The position numbers were made by a program, and so were the translations under genes. DNA of 64,000 nucleotides from Daphnia carinata. Lineage: Eukaryota > Arthropoda > Branchiopoda > Diplostraca > Daphniidae. Shown here in pieces: positions 50,773 to 61,513 of this stretch; within the stretch, counting starts at the first letter, position 1, and the number at the start of each line of letters is the position of its first letter. The stretch lies in NCBI RefSeq assembly GCF_022539665.2, contig NC_081334.1:3100001-3164000 (forward strand). The letters run 5' to 3'. The notes beneath the pieces are model-generated. The model did no database searches. It saw only the letters and a program-made list of their open reading frames with translations, and was not told the origin of the DNA.

Positions 50773-51694
50773 ATGCATGTCAATGGAAAAGAACTGATAA
50801 CTACCTCTTTTAAAACTGCAACGTAAGAAACGATATTGTGCATAATTCAATTAACGTTTCCCAACATGGTTTTAAAAATAGGATCGAAGGAAGAATGAAT
50901 TACAAAGTTCTCCACCCTGGGAAATCTAAAACAAATTTCAAAGAATTCTGGTTTAAACTGACAGGCAATCTTCTTTTTTATTTTGGCCTAAATAATTTTG
51001 GAGGAATAAAAGGAAATGTAGGTTTCTCGTACAGTGAAAGCCATATATTGGCTGTTTAAGTTGTAAATTTTTTGGTGCCATTTCAACTATCATTTTATTA
51101 CAGGAACCTGTTGGTGTTATAGTATTGGAAAACTGTTCAGTATCATTTGATGAAGAAGGATCAGGGATTTTTGCCTTTATTGTTACTTTCTCTGGTGATC
51201 CAGATAGGCATGTGTTCTCGTGCTTCAATGTCATTCAAGCACAGAATTGGGTCATAGCCTTGAGGCAAGCCAGGTACTATTTTTTTAAACTTTCTTGTAT
51301 TGAACTCACTTGCAAAAGTGTTTGTTTATTAGCTATGAGCATTTGAGAATCCAAGTCAAAATATTGGAAAGCAAACTAGAAAGCCTTGGCGGAAAGGTAA
51401 CTTTTTAGATGTATGGTAGAATCACTGCTAAAGTGTTATTCTATTTGGATTTGATAGAGTATTTTCAAATGGAACACTGCTTCCAGTAGTACTCCAACCG
51501 GTACATTAAAAGGGCCTACAAACACCATAGCTCCCGTTTTACCTGCCATTCCTCTTTTACCAACACCTCCGGCAAGAAAGCGGGTCGGGCCTAAAACAAA
51601 AACATTTGTGAGTCATATGGCTGGTGATGCGCCGGCCCCGAGTTCTTTCAAAAGTGATAGCAACGGCGCTGATCAAGATTTGATCAGGTGGTGA
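50773..51694 (+). CDS. Sesquipedalian/PHETA-like PH-domain protein
   Basis: Exons 50773-50822, 50882-51017, 51104-51273, 51333-51396 and 51458-51694 join to 218 residues. A PH domain covers about residues 20-125: FWFKLTGNLLFYFG, then EPVGVIVLENCSVSF, FAFIVTFSG and the C-terminal helix QNWVIALRQASYEHLRIQV. The phrase EPVGVIVLE matches the sesquipedalian (PHETA1/2) PH domain, which acts with OCRL in endosomal trafficking. The Pro/Ser/Thr-rich tail contains PLLPTPPARKR, but I see no clear inositol-phosphatase-binding F&H motif. So the family name is probable rather than sure. It is flanked on both sides by WH1 genes on the opposite strand. A paralogue at 62824 is fused to a WH1 domain. Confidence 0.7.
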
Positions 51695-51838
51695 TAATCA
51701 AAAAGCAACCGTCCGGATATCAACGTGCCAATTAAAAAAGAGAAGTAGTTTAGTTTTGTGTAATTAACATTCCTCTTTGAGCAGAGTATTGAAATTTAAT
51801 TCGGCTGATTTTCGCAATCTAGTCATTAAATGAAGAGC

Positions 51839-52779
51839 TCAAATGTTCATACGCTGTACAATTATAATGTGTTTCGTTGTTCCATTCCATTATTTTCGTT
51901 TGTTCACTTTGGCATCAATAGGCAAGCTAATATCGCTTTTTGTAATCGTCCTTCTTTTGAAACTGCTGTTCTGTGCACGTTGGCGATTGTCCTTTTGCAA
52001 CTGAGATCGATTGCAAAAGCCGGACAAGAATGTGTGCAGCAATTCGTTATCCACATTGTACAGGACAATGCCTCTCCGTCTGTCCCAACCAATGCGACTA
52101 ATTAACCGAAAATTTGTAGGTGAGCTTATGTCCTCCTTAGATAGACCGCTTCTTGTTAACGCTGTCGAATAATACCCAAAGAATGTGTTACAATAAAATG
52201 TTTCATTTTTATCTATTGGTTCATACCTTTGTTTCGTACTAGATAAGCTCTGGCAGTTTTTAGGAAGACGGCAGCTTCAGCTTCGTCAGCAAAATTAAGA
52301 CCAATTTGAGTATTCTAAATGAAATTTTATCATTAATTGAATAGATTAAGGCTGTGTAAAGATTAAATAAATTTTCTTACGTCGCTAGTGGTGATTGTAT
52401 GAAAATAAGGTGTTGGTGCGCGATAGCCAAGGTCGCCATGAAGCTTGTGCTGCCAAATGACTTCTCGCCGGACTAGGCAATAGATTTTCAGCCAGTGATT
52501 CTGGTTGTCGGTCTTGTCTGTGATTAAACACAATATTCCACAATCTTTTTTCATCCACTGGGTATACTCGGGTGGTTCAGGGCAAAATATTTGGACCACT
52601 GTGGTAAGCGCACTCTGAATATTTTGAAAAAATATTTAATTCACGTTAAATTTATTTTAAAAATAAATTCAAAGCCTTACGTGGCAGCGGGTACCAATAA
52701 GTTGATCCAGCTGGGCAGCCTCATCGCTGGAAAGAAGACGAGAAGAATAGTTCCTTTGAGATCTGAATCGAATGGGCAT
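51839..52779 (-). CDS. Short WASp paralogue: WH1 plus divergent CRIB, no VCA
   Basis: Exons 52779-52681, 52614-52381, 52314-52227 and 52161-51839 join in frame to 247 residues. Their phases match WASp exons 1-4. The WH1 domain is complete but diverged: VVQIFCPEPPEYTQWMKKDC, then YRAPTPYFHTITTSD and IGLNFADEAEAAVF. The last exon reads KEDISSPTNFRLISRIGWDR and IVLYNVDNELLHTFLSGF, which align with the WASp CRIB/GBD segments [19 protein letters not shown] and [18 protein letters not shown]. After that comes a basic tail and a stop. No polyproline, WH2, central or acidic region is visible. The CRIB histidines of WASp (HVSHVG) are changed. Likely a WIP-binding or competitor form; function is inference. 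Confidence 0.75.
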
Positions 52780-53873
52780 CTTGAAGTCCCTGAGTACACT
52801 GATAGAATTTCGTGCTTTCTTTTTCAATTTACGTAGCAATTCAGCAATTGCGTGAACTATAAATGTGTTGCCGGCCACACATGGCTGTTTAAGCCCCTGT
52901 TGCAATATCTGACTTCATTTTATATAGAAATGCAATCGAATCATTATCAAGAAAGATAAGCGTTGACGCATGCACAACACATCTTCCAGCTGCTTGTCTC
53001 ATTTTGTTTACATGAACCTTTGGCAAGCAACAAAAATATTACATTGGAATGTGATAACAACACATTCCCCCAATTATCTTTGCGACATTTTCTTCGTTGA
53101 TCGTACAAAACAACAAGCTCAAATCCAGTGCTTTTACGTGCTGTCTATGTCAGAGGATTAAAGAATTAATGGCTTTTCTTCTAAAAAACGATGCTGAAAC
53201 TTACGTTGGGCACACAAACAGGTGAGAAACTGAGCCACGTAAGGATGAGGTTCGTCTAGGTTTTCCCCTCTTGGCTTTATTTTCGACATTTTGAAACAAG
53301 TTGTTTGTAAATATTATAACACTCACACTTCTTTCACATTTATTGCTTTACGACATCGTGCGCGCGTGCAGCGATTGCTACTGCCAATGACTTTCGATCG
53401 CTTTGAGATCGTGCTCACTTTTATTGCAAAGATCTAGTAATAAAACACAACACGAATTCTTATACGTAACCACCGAATACGTGTCTTTCGCCCACTTCTT
53501 TTACTGTTACGCCTGAGGATCTGGGTGCAGACATTCTGTTCTTTAGAGTCTCTCAAGTTCTTGGATGAGCCACTAACCAAAGCAGGGTATTCCCCGCGTG
53601 TAATGTTCTGCTATACACGCTGCGCTGTCTAACAGTTGCTGCACGTTCCATCCAAAAGCAATACGAAGGCATACTAGCCGCTGCAATTTCAGCTCTCTAC
53701 TGTGGAAGACGCGATCATCATGTATTAGCTGACTCAAGTATTATTGCCATTCAGTTGCATCGAGCTCGACCCCCTCGATGCTCCAGCAGTCGGTTCTTGT
53801 GCTGCTGGTTATCTGTCCGATTTCGTGAATACTTTCAGTTAAACAAATTGGCTGAAACAAAAAAAGTTACGAC
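52780..53873. other. Upstream of P450; short duplicated minus-strand ORF
   Basis: A minus-strand frame at 53289-53158 codes 43 residues starting MSKIKPRGENLDEPH and containing AQFLTCLCAQ. It has a possible GTAAGT donor inside, so it may be a first exon. A further open stretch (about 52905-52780, ending KKKARNSISVLRDFK) leads into the short WASp paralogue. Both are repeated in unit B, where the 43-codon frame is shifted. I cannot name either. The right part holds the P450 promoter. Confidence 0.35.
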
Positions 53874-56800
53874 ATGTTTTTAGTTATTTTCGGCTTAGGA
53901 GTGACCGTTGCTTTCTTCTTTTACTTAAAATGGGAAATGTCGTCGTACGTGAAGACCATCGATCTAATCCCCGGTCCCCCAAAAGTGCCATTGTTTGGGA
54001 ACGCGTTATCGATTCCACTCGACACTCACGGTAAAAAGCGAATTGATCCGTTCTCTGTATTATGTTATCCCTAAAAGAGCTCGAACAGCTCTTGTTTCAA
54101 CAAGTTTTGTAGTTCGAAGCGAAAATTGTAGATAATATTTTCAAAAAATTATTTCATATTTGTTATAAAAAGCAGGTTCTTTGGCGGAGCTTAGTTAATG
54201 GTATCATCTAGTTCAGTCACGATTTTCGGTTCTATTTCTCCCTAGAGACGAGTGTTATTCTCTCCACATCTATCACGAATCAGTCCGGCTATTCCATTTT
54301 CCCATTTAACTTAAGGGCCCGCCTTCTCATTTTTTTGTACGCCTTTGCCATTGAAGAAAGTCAATAACCTCTCATCTTCTTCATATTTTAATCAGGTCTT
54401 CCAGTTTTGATAGCAAGTTTCAGTTGGGGTAGTAACCGGTTTATCAGTTTCTTGTAGCGCATAAACTTCAGAATAGCGTCCATGGTACCCGCAATGAACC
54501 TACAAGATGGTCTCGGAAACACAAAAAAAAATCTAGGACTCGTATGCAAAGCATCTAGAAAGTAAATAGTCTTTGCTGTTGCATCAGGCATGACCTCCTT
54601 GTTTGGTAACCGGTTACCAGCGTCTTTTGACCTTCGTGATGTATCGGTTTGATAATACGCAGTTTTGGCCTTTCCAGCTATGTTTTTTGGACGTCTGCCT
54701 CAAATTACGCAATTTTCTCACAACCGCAATTTGCAAATCACTAAATAATTAGCCGGTTGTTGCGCATGGGAATTGTTTTCTCGTGCAGTTGACACGAGTC
54801 TGATAACACAACCTCTATCGATTATACGACTGTTTTGAAACTTAAGTTCTGACATTCCTTTTAAGCTGACAAGAGAAATTCCAGCTTGGTTTGTGCAGCA
54901 AACTAAAGTCATGGTGCAATCTACTCGTCACTAACAACAACAATAAAAAAAAACGATAAAAATGATCGTGAATTCAAGCTTTTTTTGCAGCACAATAGAA
55001 TGTTCTTAAAAGATGTATTATCAATTATCTTAAACATAGCTATTATCAATTAACTTAAACATAGGTTCGCTGCAAAAAATTTCGGTCGAATGGCCGAAAA
55101 AGTACGGCCATTTTTATCGCGGTTGGTTCGGTTTTAAAGGTTACATTGACATTTCCTGTCCGCTGTTGATAGAGGTAGGTACCCAAACACACATTACCAC
55201 ATTCATCAATAAAATAAAATTTTTTGGCTTAAGGAAATCTTGTCAAGTCAGAGGTTCATTGACAAAGGCAGCGATTACAACTTGCTGATACCGTGGCTTG
55301 GTGAAGGACTTCTTACCGCATCAGGTGAAAACGCTCCCTTATTCTCCATTTTAAAACATAATCTCAGCTTTTAATTACAGGAAACAAATGGCGCAAGCGA
55401 AGACGTTTACTGACTCCGGCCTTCCATTTCCAGATACTCGATCATTTCTTCGACACGTTCAATAAAAGCGCCGATATTCTGTGCCAACAACTCGCCGCTT
55501 CGCAGTCGGATGATTCGCTGATTGGGAAAGAGATCGACGTGTTTCCTTATCTGAAACGATGCACTCTCGACATTATCTGTGGTAAAACGACGAACCTCAA
55601 TTTAACGATCATGTTCTTGATATCTGATTCTCATTGAATTTTATAGAAGCGGCTATGGGAATCCAAGTGAATGCGCAGCAACAGGATTCTGAATATCTTT
55701 ACGCGGTGCAAAGGTAAATTAAATTGCGATTGCGAACAAGTTGATTAAACAAGGCAATCCAAAACAGGTTTTCCTCTGTACTATTTGAGTATTTCGTTTC
55801 GATATGGAGCCTTCTACCTAAATGGATGTATTTCATGACTAAGCACGGCAAAGAGTATCAGAAATACTTGAAAACGATTCACGATTTCACTTCGAAAGTA
55901 ATCGTCAAATTAAAACGCCCACCTTAAATCCCTAAATGAGTTTTCTCCCTTTTTTTTAAACAGGTGATCAAAGATAGGAAAAAAGAAATGGAATTAGAAG
56001 AAGCCATGAAAGAATCGAAAGACGAACAAGAAGCTGCCAAAGAATCTGAATTCGAACCGAGTAGGTTAAACAAGAACATCTAAAAAGACATAACGTTTTG
56101 ATTCCATCAAAATTTCAATAGAAAAACGAAGAGCTTTTCTAGATCTCATGCTAATTGCTGCCAAAGAAGGTAATTTGACCGACGTGGATATTCGTAACGA
56201 AGTTGACACTTTCATGTTCGAGGTAAACGACATACAACAATAACAAAAAAGAGACTTAATTCATTTAAAACATTGATAGGGTCACGATACAACAGCCTGT
56301 GCTGCAGTTTGGTTCCTCTATTGCATGGCAACTCATCCTGTTTGTCAAGTAAGAAATGATGTTCCTACCTCTTTGATGATTCCATGTTGACTTTGTCTTC
56401 ATTCCAGGAATTGGTAAGAAAAGAGTTGGATGACGTGTTTGGAGATTCACAGCGGCCGTGCACAATAGAAGACGCCACTAAACTCAAGTATCTCGAATGT
56501 TGCATCAAAGAAACGTTACGTCTCTATCCGAGTGTTCCACACATCAAGCGATTCAACTCACAAGATTTCGTGCTGAGCAATGGATATAAAATTCCAGCCG
56601 GTGCTTCCTACTCCATCCACATTTACGCACTTCACCGCAACGAACATTTTTTTTCGGATCCTCTTGCATTCAATCCGGAACGATTTCAAATTGACAAGAG
56701 CGCAGGAAGACATCCGTTTGCTTTCGTTCCTTTCAGCGCTGGCCCAAGGAACTGCATTGGTAATCAACTGAAAATGTGAAAATTACATTTGATGTCTCTA

Positions 56801-56987
56801 AATTTCTTTTGTTTTAGGTCAAAGATTTGCTATGTACGAAGAGAAGGTCATCTTTTCCACTTTATTAAGACGTTTTCGTTTCACTTACGATATGGCAAAA
56901 CACGGGCCTGCTTTGCCATGTGCTGACATGTTACTCAAACCGCATCACGAAATGCCATTAAAAATTACTCCTCTTCTCAGACATTAA
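53874..56987 (+). CDS. Cyp4: Cytochrome P450, family 4
   Basis: ER-bound mono-oxygenase of the CYP4 clan; substrates are probably fatty acids or xenobiotics. Eleven exons join to 514 residues: 53874-54030, 55065-55174, 55234-55324, 55381-55581, 55647-55713, 55768-55897, 55964-56060, 56122-56222, 56280-56348, 56408-56759, 56818-56987. The N-terminal anchor ([20 protein letters not shown]) is followed by the hinge [12 protein letters not shown]. Later come [15 protein letters not shown] (C helix), EGHDTTA in the I helix with the acidic-Gly-His-Asp-Thr-Thr core of CYP4, KETLR (ExxR), a PERF motif (NPERF) and the haem loop [10 protein letters not shown] with cysteine ligand near residue 457. All key residues are intact. 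Intron 1 is about 1 kb, much longer than the others. An orphan exon 1 copy lies at 61357. Confidence 0.95.
54200..55000 (-). other. Unassigned open stretches in P450 intron 1
   Basis: The unusually long first intron carries two minus-strand open stretches (54912-54718 and about 54690-54388) in the same direction, separated by stops. They could be remains of one older coding element, perhaps a transposon. No domain is recognisable. Only the left end (to about 54455) is retained in unit B. Confidence 0.3.
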
Positions 56988-57065
56988 AAAGAATAATCAT
57001 TTTTTTGTTTACATCTTTCATTGAAGCGTGTAACACAATCATACAACGAAATTGATAATTACAAA

Positions 57066-57956
57066 TTACCTTGGACACGTCGCTGTTTCCACTTGCCAAT
57101 CGCCTACTCCAGCCCAGGCGCCAACCTCTTGTGATTTAGTCCACGTATATACGTTCCTACGAAGTGGATCGAAACTCAATGCATCTTCAACTGCGTACAT
57201 GTATTCGTCAAACATTCGATTTTTGATGTAGAAAGTGTTAGCCATGGAATCCTCTAGTTCCCAATGGAGATGGCCTTGATTGAACCGAGCTGGATTGCTC
57301 CACGTGAACACTCGACGTCCGTATTGCGCAAAACGACAATCCGAAGCATAGAGCAATTCTTGATGATAGGCATTTTTAATGGAGTACATATTTTCTTGGC
57401 CTTCTTGTTCAAGTATCCATAATGCTCCTGTGAAACTCCAATCCGGAGGATTACCTTCTCCTTTGCTTCTCCGCGTATAAACAAGGCGGCTATTTTCATC
57501 ATGAAGGTCGTCGTCAGCAAAGAGATATTCGTCGAAGGCAAAGTTCTTGATGTACGCACATTTGATCTGCGGCGGTGGAACGGTAATGTTTAAATCAATT
57601 CTTCCGATTGGATCATTGCCTGGGTCCGTTACATCTTCGTTTTCAAATTCCCAGGGAAGGACTCCACAACTGCCACCGGAAAGCGGTTGGCGATTGAGCG
57701 AATGGGCGGGTATTTTCTTCAAGTAACACCATCCACTCTTCCAGCTAAAGGAGTTACATCCGTTGATGTGGGTGGTGGTTATGCAAATCTGACCGCATTT
57801 TTCCTGCGTAATGTATTTCTGGACAATATCGAAACTTGGAAAATCACAGTTGGGCAGCCATTTAATTCCGCCTTTGCCGGTGATATAGTCTTCCCACATA
57901 GAGAAAGAGATGGGCAGAGTCACAACTATCAACAGACAATGTTGAATCATTGCCAT
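57066..57956 (-). CDS. Secreted PAN-domain protein with C-terminal IKN repeats
   Basis: Single exon, 296 residues from the ATG at 57956 (an ATG two codons on, at 57950, is an alternative). A signal peptide (CLLIVVTLPISFS) is followed by a PAN/apple-type domain with six cysteines (PNCDFPSF, CGQICITTTHINGCNSF, GWCYLKK). After a Pro/Asp-rich linker come three repeats of about 50 residues, each with an IKN...EYLYA-like core: AYIKNFAFDEYLFA, MYSIKNAYHQELLYA and FYIKNRMFDEYMYA, followed by VYTRR, VFTW and VYTW. The pattern suggests a beta-trefoil-like carbohydrate-binding fold, but I do not recognise the family. Lack of introns is unlike its neighbours and may indicate a retrocopy origin. It lies 78 bp from the P450 stop, convergent. 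Confidence 0.75.
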   Translation of the reverse strand: MAMIQHCLLIVVTLPISFSMWEDYITGKGGIKWLPNCDFPSFDIVQKYITQEKCGQICITTTHINGCNSFSWKSGWCYLKKIPAHSLNRQPLSGGSCGVLPWEFENEDVTDPGNDPIGRIDLNITVPPPQIKCAYIKNFAFDEYLFADDDLHDENSRLVYTRRSKGEGNPPDWSFTGALWILEQEGQENMYSIKNAYHQELLYASDCRFAQYGRRVFTWSNPARFNQGHLHWELEDSMANTFYIKNRMFDEYMYAVEDALSFDPLRRNVYTWTKSQEVGAWAGVGDWQVETATCPR

Positions 57957-58632
57957 GTCATTCACATTCCAATTTATGTCTATTTGTAATTGGCAAAATG
58001 TACAGACGTCTCGTGTAAATGTGCATTATTTGTTACCCACAATAAGATATGTCACGAAAGAATTTCAAACATCTTGTCACTAAAGAAAGATGCTACACTA
58101 AAGCACAGATCCACAATCGTCCATACTTACAGACCAACTGACTTATTTAAAAGAAAAAAAAGAAGGAAAGGCTGTTGAAAAGGAAGGACAGGTAAAAAGG
58201 AGGGAGGGCTTGAAAGATAAATGTTAGGTGTAGGGAAGAGAGAGAAACATGTAGAAAAACGTTTGCTATTCTCATAGCTGTCGTTGATGAAACGATGCAA
58301 ATTGTTTCGTTATGTCACAAAAAATCAGCTAGTCTCACGAGGGAGCTGGGAGTTAAACATGAAAATACGAGGAAAGGCATGAAACAACAGGAAACGAAGG
58401 GATTCTTTACCTAACCCATTCCCTAAGGAAATTTCCTACCAAAGAGAAACCAAATTTTCTTTTAGATAAATACGCCTTAAATTGTTCAACTCAAGTAACT
58501 GCAAATCGCTAATAGCAAACAATTACGTAATCATTCCGCTCTAACATGATATAGGAGAATGCCTATACTTCATCTACACACGCATTGAATCACGAACAGG
58601 TCACGTTTCAAAGTCATTTAACACATCGGGAA
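57957..58632. other. Right end of duplicated unit A
   Basis: Non-coding sequence that recurs with high similarity at about 61917-62603. It holds the promoter of the PAN protein gene. Purine-rich stretches of the AAGAAAAAAAAGAAGG type occur near 58150-58210. The duplication junction lies at about 58650-58662. Confidence 0.6.
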
Positions 58633-59943
58633 TCAAGCACGAAAACGAGGCAGAGGTGGTGGTGCGATGGAGCTGATACAGCCAAGGATGGGATAGGCGG
58701 CGGGGGGCAGGCCCGCAAATGGAGGCGGTGGTGGAGGAGGCCATGGCGGCGCAGGCGGTGGTGGGGCCGTCTGTGGCGGAGGTGGTGGTGCGGTTATAGT
58801 CATTGGAACCATCTTTGGCGGAGGGGCGCTCTGAGGAGGTGCTGGTGGGGCAATAGGTGGCGGAGAAGCAATTATTCTTGAAGGCGGTGGTGGAGGAGCT
58901 GCCATGGGTGGCGCAGGAGGTGCCATTCTTGCCGTCTGTGGCGTCGATGGCGGGTTTCTTGCTGGTACCGGTGGAGCTGAGAACAATCCTGTATTATGCT
59001 GCATAGTCGAAATTTCACGAATAGCCGCTTCTTTCCCTCCATGTTTGTCGATAAAGTCGTAGATGAACTCGCGTGTGGCTTTGTCTTTTAAATGGTTCTC
59101 GGATATGCCAGCCTTAATTAAAGTAATAACAGATTAAATGTTATAACAATAAAAAAAGAGACAAGAGAACCTACTCTTGCAAAAAACTTTAACAGATTTG
59201 GATCGACATTGTCTAGTTTTCGATTTTTGTTCGATTTTTGTCTAGTTTTCGATGCTGATCCGTTGGTAGCCACTGGAGTCGGTTTCAACGATGGCTGTAA
59301 ATGTTGCTGAGATAACCGTCGACGCTCTAAACATCGTCAAATGTTACAAATAATCAATCGGTTGAATTTTATGGTTTACACACCTCGTCTTTCCGATTTG
59401 ATTCTCATATTCTCTTTTATAGCCATCAAAAAGAATGCTGCCTCTGCGTCATTGGCAAAATTGAGCCCCACGCGACAATCCTAGAAGCATTGTGTCATGA
59501 AATTGTGTTCACATGGAATTCATAACTAACAGATAACTTACATCCCCTTCAAAAGTGTGGAAATATGGTCTTGGTGCACAGTATTCAAAAGAACTGTACA
59601 ACTCTTGTTCCCAAACAACAGATTGCCTATCCAGGCAAAATGCCCTCAGATAATAAGACCGTTTGATATTATCCTTGATGAAGCAGAGCACACCACAATG
59701 CCGTAAGTTCCATTGGGATCTGCTGGGTGGATCAGCAAAACATACCTGGACCACAGCTGATGCCATACTCTATGGTTTAACAAAAAAGTTTTAAAACCTA
59801 ATGTAATCAGCTGTGCCTTCTAAGATGAGTTATTGACTTACCTTGCAGCGTAAGCCAATGAGCTTAAAGAGTTGATCATTTTCTTCTAGCGAAAGAAGAG
59901 ATGACGGTTTGTTTTCAGGTTGGGGACGGTTGGCAGCAGTCAT
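58633..59943 (-). CDS. Truncated WASp copy: WH1 and polyproline, no CRIB core or VCA
   Basis: Exons 59943-59842, 59769-59542, 59480-59384, 59326-59175 and 59112-58633 join in frame to 352 residues, using the same splice sites as WASp. WH1 is nearly identical to the parent. In exon 4 the segment from the Thr-rich stretch through the CRIB core is replaced by a short RQKSNKNRK-type sequence, yet the frame stays open into [14 protein letters not shown]. The polyproline region is retained. Its last part is frameshifted in a proline-codon run near 58700, and the frame ends at a stop formed beyond the duplication joint, with tail PPPLPRFRA. No WH2, central or acidic motif remains. It is either a young pseudogene with an intact frame or a dominant-negative-type WH1 protein; expression data would decide. 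Confidence 0.75.
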
Positions 59944-61356
59944 GGCAGTGTTTTTATTGACCCTAGACAACACGGAACGAAAAGAGAAAAATACTTTTTT
60001 AGATTTAGATTCAGAAGTGCCATGGATGGTGCAAGAACATTCTACTGGCTAATAACTGCCACAGAAAGTAAATAAAGCTATTATGCCTCTTGAGGTTTCA
60101 ACAATCATCGATAATTAAAATTTATTTTTATTTCCGTAGGTGCATTATACCATTGTTTTTTACAGTTATTCTCTTACCAGTTTCATCAAGTGTTAAAATG
60201 AATCTAAACAGTGTTTCACAATTTTAGATACGGTTACGAATTATCTCAGGAAACGTGAAGATCCAACGGTAGTCCCTGAGTACACTGATAGAATTTCGTG
60301 CTTTCTTCTTCAATTTACGTAGCAATTCAGCAATTGCGTGAACTATTAATGTGTCGCCGTCCACACATGGCTGTTTAAGCCCCTTTTGCAATATCTGACT
60401 CCATTTTATATAGAAATGCAATCGAATCATTATCAAGAAAGATAAGCGTTGACGCATGCACAACACATCTTCCAGCTGCTTGTCACATTTTGTTTACACG
60501 AACCTTTGGCAAGCAACAAAAGTATTACATTGGACTGTGATAACAACACATTCCCCCAATTATCTTTGCGACATTTTCTTCGTTGATCTTACAAAACAAC
60601 AAGCTCAAATCCAGTGCTCTTACGTGCTGTATATCAGTCAGAGGATTAAAGAATTAATGGCTTTTCTTCTAAAAAACGATGCTGAAACTTACGTTGGGCA
60701 CACAAACAGGTGAGAAACTGGGCCACGATTGAGAATGAGGTTCGTCTAGGTTTTCCCGTCTTGGCTTTATTTTCCACATTTTGAAACAAGTTGTTTGTAA
60801 ATATTATAACAAAAACTCTTCTTTCACATTTTACTGCTTTACGACATCGTGTACGCGTGCAGCGATTGGTACTGGCAATGACTTTCGATCGCTTTGAGAT
60901 CGTGCTCACTTTAATTGCGAAGATCTAGTAATAAAACACAACACGAATTCTTATACGTAACCACCGATTACGTGTCTCTCGCCCACTTCTTTTACTGTTA
61001 CGCCTGAGGATCTGGGTGCAGACATTCTGTTCTTTAGAGGCTCTCAAGTTCTTGGATAAACAACTAACCGAGGCAGGGTATTCCCCGCGTGTAATGTTCT
61101 GCTATACACGCTGCGCTGTCTAACAGTTGCTGCACGTTCCATCCAAAAGCAATACGAAGGCATACTAGCCGCTGTAATTTCAGCTCTCTACTGTGGAAGA
61201 CGCGATCTTCATCAACTCAAGTATTATTGCCATTCAGTTGCATCGAGCTCGACCCCCTCGATGCTCCAGCAGGCGGTTCTTGTGCTGCTGGTTATCTGTC
61301 CGATTTCGTGAATACTTTCAGTTAAACAAATTGGCTGAAAAAAACAAAGTTACGAC
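59944..61356. other. Unit B intergenic part with deletion joint
   Basis: Matches unit A flanks with the joint at about 60270, where 2.26 kb containing the PH and short WASp genes is missing. The copy of the 43-codon minus-strand frame (60780-60650 region) is shifted by a 2-nt length difference and starts M-W instead of M-S. No intact gene seen. The right part copies the P450 promoter. Confidence 0.55.
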
Positions 61357-61513
61357 ATGTTTTTAGTTATTTTCGGCTTAGCAGTGACCGTTGCTTTCTT
61401 CTTTTACTTAAAATGGGAAATGTCGTCGTACGTGAAGACCATCGATCTAATCCCCGGTCCCCCAAAAGTGCCATTGTTTGGTAACGCGTTATTGATCCCA
61501 CCCGACACTCACG
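61357..61513 (+). pseudogene. Orphan first exon of the CYP4 gene
   Basis: The 157-bp copy of P450 exon 1 keeps its ATG, the membrane anchor, the hinge [11 protein letters not shown] and the GT donor. It has a few substitutions (for example LLIPPDTHG for LSIPLDTHG). About 400 bp of intron 1 follow, then a deletion joins it to sequence that lies beyond the PAN gene in unit A. All haem-binding exons are missing. The promoter region is also duplicated, so a short transcript may still be made. Confidence 0.85.

Larger units (their letters stand above)
48811..58649. repeat. Segmental duplication unit A
   Basis: The left member of a tandem segmental duplication. It runs from inside the last WASp exon to non-coding sequence beyond the PAN protein gene. 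The right member begins immediately after it. Relative to B it has two extra blocks: about 50527-52784 (PH gene and short WASp paralogue) and about 54456-57961 (P450 exons 2-11 and the PAN protein). Boundaries were read by eye from matching sequence and may be off by some bases. Confidence 0.8.

Noticed and set aside
58585-58881. Trp/Arg-rich 98-codon plus-strand frame
   Set aside because: It is the antisense of proline codons in the truncated WASp copy.
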